The notes under the pieces are model-generated. The model was not told where the DNA came from. It saw nothing but the letters and a program-made list of their open reading frames with translations, and did not search any database. From Promicromonospora iranensis (GTDB taxonomy: Bacteria; Actinomycetota; Actinomycetes; Actinomycetales; Cellulomonadaceae): DNA of 64,000 bases. The stretch is taken from positions 496,001 through 560,000 of the forward strand of contig NZ_JAJQMN010000001.1 in the NCBI RefSeq assembly GCF_028994775.1. The letters run 5' to 3'. This document shows, one piece after another, positions 59,737-64,000 of this stretch (the stretch's first letter is position 1; every line of letters starts with the position of its first letter). The position numbers and the translations under genes were made by a program.

Positions 59737-61584
59737 ATGTCTGAGAACGTGCAGCTGCCGGCCCTCGGCGAATCCGTTACCGAGGGCACTGTCACCCGCT
59801 GGCTCAAGGCTGTCGGCGACGAGGTCGCCGTCGACGAGCCGCTGCTCGAGGTGTCGACCGACAAGGTCGACACCGAGATCCCGTCGCCCGTCGCAGGCGT
59901 CCTCGAGCAGATTCTCGTCCAGGAGGACGACACCGTCGAGGTCGGCGCCACCCTCGCCGTCATCGGCGACGGCTCCGGTTCCGGTGCCGCACCGGCCGCT
60001 CCCGCGGAGGAGCAGGCCGCCGCGGAGGCTCCTGAGCCGACGCCGGAGGCCGAGCCCGCCGAGGAGCCCGCTGCGGCCGCCCCTGCCGAGGCCCCCGCCG
60101 CCGAGTCTCCCGCTCCCGCGCCCGCCGCCGAGTCCCCGGCTCCGGCCGAGGCCCCGGCACCGTCCGGCGACAGCACCGAGGTCCCGCTGCCCGCGCTGGG
60201 TGAGTCGGTCACCGAGGGCACCGTGACGCGCTGGCTCAAGGAGGTCGGTGACGACGTCGCCGTCGACGAGCCGCTGCTCGAGGTGTCGACCGACAAGGTC
60301 GACACCGAGATCCCGTCGCCCGTCGCCGGCACCCTCCAGAAGATCCTGGTCCAGGAGGACGAGACCGTCGAGGTCGGCGCCGTCCTGGCGCTCGTCGGTT
60401 CCGGCGCTGCCGCTCCGGCCGCCGAGGCACCGGCTCCCGTCCCGGACCCGGCCGCGGACTCCCCGGAGCCCGCCAAGGCAGCCACCCCGGCTCCCGAGGA
60501 ACCGGCAGCACCGGAGCCCACCCCGGCTCCGGCCGCCGAGGCCCCCGCGGCTCCGGCTGCTCCGGCTCAGGCGCCCGCCGCACCGGCGGCACCCGCCGCT
60601 CCCGCGCCCGCCGCTCCCGCTGCAGCACCGGCGTCGTCCGGTCGCACCATCGGCTCGTACCTGACGCCGCTCGTGCGCAAGCTCGCCGCGGAGAAGGGCG
60701 TCGACGTCAACGAGGTGCAGGGCACCGGCGTCGGTGGCCGCATCCGCAAGGAGGACGTGCTCGCCGCCGCGGAGGCCAAGGCCGCCCCGGCTCCGGCAGC
60801 AGCCGCAGCGCCCGCGGCAGCCAAGACGCCGTCTGCTCCGGTCAAGCTCGAGGTGTCGCCGCTGCGGGGCACCACCGAGAAGATGTCGCGCCTGCGCAAG
60901 ATCGTCGCCCAGCGGATGCTCGAGGCGGTGCAGTCGCAGGCTCAGCTGACCACGGTCATGGAGGTCGACGTCACCCGCGTCGCGCAGCTCCGCGCCAAGG
61001 CCAAGGAGTCGTTCGCCGCGCGCGAGGGCGCCAAGCTGACGTTCCTGCCGTTCTTCACGCAGGCGGCCGTCGAGGCGCTCAAGGCCTACCCGAAGATCAA
61101 TGCGACGATCGACACCGAGAAGGGTGAGATCACCTACCACGGCTCGGAGAACGTCGGGATCGCCGTCGACACCGAGCGTGGCCTCGTGGTCCCGGTCATC
61201 AAGAACGCCGGTGACCTGAACCTGGCCGGCATCGCGCGGCAGATCCAGGACCTGGGTGCCCGCACCCGGGCGAACAAGGTGACGCCGGACGAGCTGTCGG
61301 GCGGCACGTTCAACATCACCAACACGGGTTCGGGCGGGTCGCTCATCGACACCCCGATCGTCCCGCTGGGCCACGCCGCGATCCTCGGCACGGGCACCAT
61401 CACGAAGCGCCCGGTCGTCGTGACCGACGCGGAGGGCAACGAGAGCATCGCCGTGCGTTCGATGGCGTACATCTTCCTCTCCTACGACCACCGCCTGGTC
61501 GACGGCGCGGACGCCGCCCGCTTCCTCACGGCCATCAAGAACCGGATCGAGGAGGGCGCGTTCGAGTCGGAGGTCGGTCTCTGA
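59737..61584 (+). CDS. sucB: Dihydrolipoamide acyltransferase (E2) with two lipoyl domains
   Basis: 615 residues: lipoyl domain 1 (1-80), Ala/Pro/Glu linker, lipoyl domain 2 (about 148-225), a long Ala/Pro linker, the peripheral subunit-binding domain ([20 protein letters not shown] onwards, about 308-345) and the acyltransferase domain (about 370-615) with [16 protein letters not shown]. Each lipoyl domain has the lipoylated Lys in [14 protein letters not shown]. It forms the core of a pyruvate and/or 2-oxoglutarate dehydrogenase; actinobacterial E2s can serve both, so the symbol is tentative. The two lipoyl segments share a 71-bp identical DNA tract. GGAG lies upstream of the ATG at 59737. 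Confidence 0.94.
   Translation: MSENVQLPALGESVTEGTVTRWLKAVGDEVAVDEPLLEVSTDKVDTEIPSPVAGVLEQILVQEDDTVEVGATLAVIGDGSGSGAAPAAPAEEQAAAEAPEPTPEAEPAEEPAAAAPAEAPAAESPAPAPAAESPAPAEAPAPSGDSTEVPLPALGESVTEGTVTRWLKEVGDDVAVDEPLLEVSTDKVDTEIPSPVAGTLQKILVQEDETVEVGAVLALVGSGAAAPAAEAPAPVPDPAADSPEPAKAATPAPEEPAAPEPTPAPAAEAPAAPAAPAQAPAAPAAPAAPAPAAPAAAPASSGRTIGSYLTPLVRKLAAEKGVDVNEVQGTGVGGRIRKEDVLAAAEAKAAPAPAAAAAPAAAKTPSAPVKLEVSPLRGTTEKMSRLRKIVAQRMLEAVQSQAQLTTVMEVDVTRVAQLRAKAKESFAAREGAKLTFLPFFTQAAVEALKAYPKINATIDTEKGEITYHGSENVGIAVDTERGLVVPVIKNAGDLNLAGIARQIQDLGARTRANKVTPDELSGGTFNITNTGSGGSLIDTPIVPLGHAAILGTGTITKRPVVVTDAEGNESIAVRSMAYIFLSYDHRLVDGADAARFLTAIKNRIEEGAFESEVGL
59824..60326. repeat. 71-bp direct repeat inside the E2 gene
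   Basis: Bases 59824-59894 and 60256-60326 are identical over 71 bp, offset 432 bp (a multiple of three). They encode the same part of the two lipoyl domains, so recombination between them would give an in-frame single-lipoyl E2. Confidence 0.92.
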
Positions 61585-61621
61585 CGCGAGCGTTCCTGTC
61601 GCGTAGCTAGCGGCGAGCAGT

Positions 61622-61661
61622 CGGCTGTGGCCGGTTCCGGGTTCGGAACCGGCCACAGCCG
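61622..61661 (+). terminator. Stem-loop terminator after the E2 gene
   Basis: Perfect 17-bp arms (61622-61638 and 61645-61661) around a 6-nt loop GGGTTC, followed by TCTTCG. No real U-tract. Confidence 0.8.
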
Positions 61662-61695
61662 TCTTCGTGGTGGGTGGCCCCCGTGCCCGGCAGGT

Positions 61696-61701
61696 TAGAT
61701 T
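61696..61701 (+). promoter_or_regulatory. Leaderless -10 box (TIGR01777 protein)
   Basis: TAGATT, 6 nt before the ATG at 61708. Confidence 0.55.
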
Positions 61702-61707
61702 CACGGC

Positions 61708-62706
61708 ATGGACGTGGTGGTCGCTGGTTCGCACGGTCTCATCGGCTCCGCTCTGGTCGCGGACCTGGTCGCGCGCGGGGACAGCGTTCGACGGCTGGTA
61801 CGCCGTGCCGCCGAACCGCCCGACGGCGCCGGTTCGTCCGGCTCAGCCAGACACCCGAGCACACCCACCGGAGGGGGCGCGCACGCAGCCGCCGGCACGG
61901 ACGCCGTCCGCGACGTGCTGTGGGACCCGCGGACCGGTGAGCTCGACCCGGCAGCGCTGGAGGGTGCGGACGCCGTCGTGAACCTGGCCGGCACCGGGAT
62001 CGGCGACCACCGCTGGACCCCCGCCTACAAGCAGACGCTCCTCGGCTCCCGCACCACCACGACGAGTCTGCTCGCCCGCACGATCGCCCGCCTGGACAGC
62101 CCGCCGGTACTGGTGAACGGCTCGGCGGTCGGGGCGTACGGCAGCCGCGGGGACGAGGTCCTCACCGAGGCGTCCGCGCGCGGGGACGACTTTCTCGCCG
62201 GTCTCGTCAAGGCCTGGGAGAACGCGACCACTCCCGCGTCGGAGGCCGGGGCGCGCGTCGTGTGGCTGCGCAGCGGCGTGGTGCTGGCACCGTCCGGCGG
62301 CGCGCTCGGCAAGCTGCTGCCCGTCCTGCGCCTCGGACTCGGCGGGCCGCTGGGCAGCGGCCGTCAATGGTGGAGCTGGATCACTCTCGCCGACGAGGTG
62401 GCGGCGATCCGCCACGTCATCGGCGCGGACGTCCGCGGGCCGGTGAATGCCGTCGCGCCCGAGCCGACGACGAACCGGGCGCTGACCCGAGCGCTTGCCC
62501 AAGCCTTGCACCGCCCCGCAGTGCTTCCGGTGCCCCGGTTCGCACTACGAATTGCCCTCGGGCAGTTCGCCGACGACCTCGTCGCCTCCCAGCGGGCCGT
62601 GCCCGGAGTCCTGGCCCGGACGGGCTTCGCGTGGACGCACGCGAACCCTCAGGACGCGGCCCGCTGGGTGGTGGAGAAGGCGAGCGAGGTCAGCGCACCT
62701 CGCTGA
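61708..62706 (+). CDS. TIGR01777-type NAD-dependent epimerase/dehydratase family protein
   Basis: 332 residues. The Rossmann start VVVAGSHGLIGSALVADLVA, VVNLAGTGIGDHRWTP, NGSAVGAYGSRGDEVLTE and the C-terminal FADDLVASQRAVPGVLARTGF match the YfcH/SulA-like family of unknown substrate. An insertion of about 35 residues rich in Gly/Ser/Pro/Ala sits after the first strand-helix unit (about residues 37-70). The ATG is fixed by TAGATT 6 nt upstream. Its last 17 bp overlap the convergent pseudokinase gene. Confidence 0.9.
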   Translation: MDVVVAGSHGLIGSALVADLVARGDSVRRLVRRAAEPPDGAGSSGSARHPSTPTGGGAHAAAGTDAVRDVLWDPRTGELDPAALEGADAVVNLAGTGIGDHRWTPAYKQTLLGSRTTTTSLLARTIARLDSPPVLVNGSAVGAYGSRGDEVLTEASARGDDFLAGLVKAWENATTPASEAGARVVWLRSGVVLAPSGGALGKLLPVLRLGLGGPLGSGRQWWSWITLADEVAAIRHVIGADVRGPVNAVAPEPTTNRALTRALAQALHRPAVLPVPRFALRIALGQFADDLVASQRAVPGVLARTGFAWTHANPQDAARWVVEKASEVSAPR

Positions 62707-64000
62707 CGCGCCAGCCCTGCGGGGTCCACACGAGGGTCAGGTCGGCCGACTCCTGCGATGCCGGCACCGCCGTCTCGCCGCTGTCGGACACCTGCATGTG
62801 TGCGGTGATCGTGTACTCGATCCGGACCACCGCCTCGATGGGCTTCTTCTTGTCGGCCTCCTGTTCGCCCTCGGCGGCGCCGTCCTCCGACCCCTCGGTC
62901 TGCGAGGCGGTGGTCGCGCTCTGCAGGGCGGACGCGGCGCCCGGCCCCATCGTCACGACCTCCATCGACTGGACGTCGGCCGACGCGCCGACCACCTGGG
63001 CCCCGGTCCGCTCGAGCTCGTCGAGGATCTTCTTGTCGGCCAGGTAGGCCGGCGAACCCTCCACGTTGACCGTGTCGATGTCCGACACGGCGCCCGCCAA
63101 CAGCGCCAGCCGGCGCGACGTCAGCTCAGCTGCGGCACCCGCGGGGTCCTTGGCGTTCGCCACAGGGCTGATGCCACCCAGCCGAGGGGCGGAGGCCTCG
63201 GGCGACGGCGCGGCCGCGGCCGGCTCCTCGCCCCCGAAGACCTGGGGCATGGCCGTGACGCCCGCGGTGATCCCGGCGATGACGCCCGCCGCGATCATCG
63301 CGGTCGCGAACACCGAGACGGTGGTGGTCCGCGGCTCGGCGTCCTCCGCGGTGATACCGGACCGGGTCCGCCCACCGAGCGGCATCGTCGCCCGACGCCG
63401 TGCCTGGGCCACCCAGGCACGGCCGTCCACCACGGCGATCGACCCGGTCAGTGTCTTGGCCGCCGAGCGCCAGGGCGACGGCGTCTGCGCGCCGAGCGGC
63501 ACGTGACCCGCGATGGGCACCGGGCCGCTGATCGCCGCCGAGATCAGCGCCGACCCCTCGGGGAGGCGCACCGGTGCGGGCTTCACGGCGTCGTGCGCGA
63601 GCGCTGCGAGGGTGCCGGGCTCCGGCCGGTCGCGCGGGTCCTCGGCGCGAGCCCGGGCCAGGACCGCACGCAGGGCCTCGTCGGCAGCGGAGTTCAGGCT
63701 CGGGCCGGGGAACCCCAGCACCGACTCCACGAGCGTGGCCAGCGACGTGACGTCGACCGGGTCGTCGCTGTGGTCCGGGAGCGTGACGCGGGGGCGGAGC
63801 ATCGCGCTCCCGTCGGAGCGCAGCAGCACGTCCGTCGGCCGGACCCCGCCGTGGACCAGGCCCACGCTGTGCAGGGCCGCGAGCGCCTGTGCGATCGCGA
63901 CGGTGACGCCTGCGCCCTCCGCGGGGGTCAGGGGACCCCGGGATCCGACGGCTGTGGGCAGATCGACAGCTCCCGTACGCGACAGCCGTACGTCCAGGTT
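62690..64000 (-). CDS. Membrane pseudokinase with extracellular domain (runs off right edge)
   Basis: 436 residues are present; the N-terminus lies beyond the window. The part preserved of the kinase lobe reads ALAALHSVGLVHGGVRPTDV, where active kinases have HRDIKPEN: the catalytic Asp is Gly, and no DFG triplet follows. One membrane helix (SVFATAMIAAGVIAGITAG) precedes an extracellular domain of about 170 residues, ending in a small beta-rich part with VRIEYTITAHMQVSD and DLTLVWTPQGWRVSEVR. It resembles envelope-associated pseudokinases in plan, but the C-terminal domain is not one I can name. Convergent with the epimerase-like gene. Confidence 0.75.
   Translation of the reverse strand, partial: NLDVRLSRTGAVDLPTAVGSRGPLTPAEGAGVTVAIAQALAALHSVGLVHGGVRPTDVLLRSDGSAMLRPRVTLPDHSDDPVDVTSLATLVESVLGFPGPSLNSAADEALRAVLARARAEDPRDRPEPGTLAALAHDAVKPAPVRLPEGSALISAAISGPVPIAGHVPLGAQTPSPWRSAAKTLTGSIAVVDGRAWVAQARRRATMPLGGRTRSGITAEDAEPRTTTVSVFATAMIAAGVIAGITAGVTAMPQVFGGEEPAAAAPSPEASAPRLGGISPVANAKDPAGAAAELTSRRLALLAGAVSDIDTVNVEGSPAYLADKKILDELERTGAQVVGASADVQSMEVVTMGPGAASALQSATTASQTEGSEDGAAEGEQEADKKKPIEAVVRIEYTITAHMQVSDSGETAVPASQESADLTLVWTPQGWRVSEVR

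Noticed and set aside
58270-61734. A 1154-residue open frame on the minus strand opposite lpd and the E2 gene
   Set aside because: It mirrors the codon pattern of two certain genes on the plus strand, is rich in Arg/Leu/Gly with no domain, and is a normal shadow in GC-rich DNA.

Overview
The window is a 64 kb piece of a very GC-rich chromosome with dense, short-spaced genes, GTG and TTG starts, many leaderless promoters and actinobacterial marker genes (a qcrCAB/ctaCDEF respiratory supercomplex, Rv2175c/PknL pair, DUF3043, DUF4192, class II DAHP synthase, MmpL). Gene order and the carbohydrate-uptake cluster suggest a member of Micrococcales, most likely near Promicromonosporaceae or Cellulomonadaceae; that assignment is inference from content only. 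No rRNA, tRNA, insertion sequence, prophage or CRISPR array was found. It reads as ordinary chromosomal backbone, with interest concentrated in intergenic repeats and a few odd genes.

Layout. 1-4.7 kb: N-terminus of the principal sigma factor, a universal stress protein, a DUF4192 protein with an N-terminal minisatellite, a lipoprotein and a polyprenyl diphosphate synthase. 4.7-13.7 kb: PknL-type kinase divergent from an Rv2175c-like DNA-binding protein, class II DAHP synthase, PPi-type phosphofructokinase, a GNAT enzyme, long-chain acyl-CoA synthetase and ROK glucokinase. 13.9-24.2 kb: an acidic membrane protein, an acyltransferase, then a LacI-controlled sugar operon (binding protein, two permeases, GH1, secreted GH144-like protein, GH13). 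24.2-27.2 kb: purC, an exonuclease/GIY-YIG fusion and an Lrp-type RAM protein.

27.2-39.4 kb is the respiratory region: ctaE-qcrC-qcrA-qcrB, then sodA, then a second complete cytochrome b gene; on the other side a receiver-like protein and trpD, and ctaC-ctaD-ctaF. 39.7-44.8 kb: a class V fold protein lacking the PLP lysine, tusA, an A-type Fe-S carrier, a shortened glycerate-kinase-like protein, nadA, a DJ-1/PfpI protein and a thioesterase; sulfur and Fe-S supply to NadA is a plausible common theme. 44.8-57.6 kb: M20 dipeptidase, DUF3043, an aldo/keto reductase without its own stop, a YczE-type membrane protein with its MocR regulator, a TetR/MmpL pair, pyrD and leucyl aminopeptidase. 57.6-64 kb: a small conserved protein, lpd, a two-lipoyl E2 acyltransferase, a TIGR01777-type epimerase and, running off the right edge, a membrane pseudokinase.

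Two features recur across the window. First, at least 15 genes have a TANNNT box ending exactly 6 or 7 nt before an ATG or GTG, the signature of leaderless transcription. Second, spacers between convergent genes carry long, perfect, U-tract-free palindromes, often next to 13-14 bp tandem duplications; the most elaborate is a nested four-copy element at 10636-10762. A separate three-stem fold at 27282-27408 is the best candidate for an undescribed structured RNA or small mobile element.
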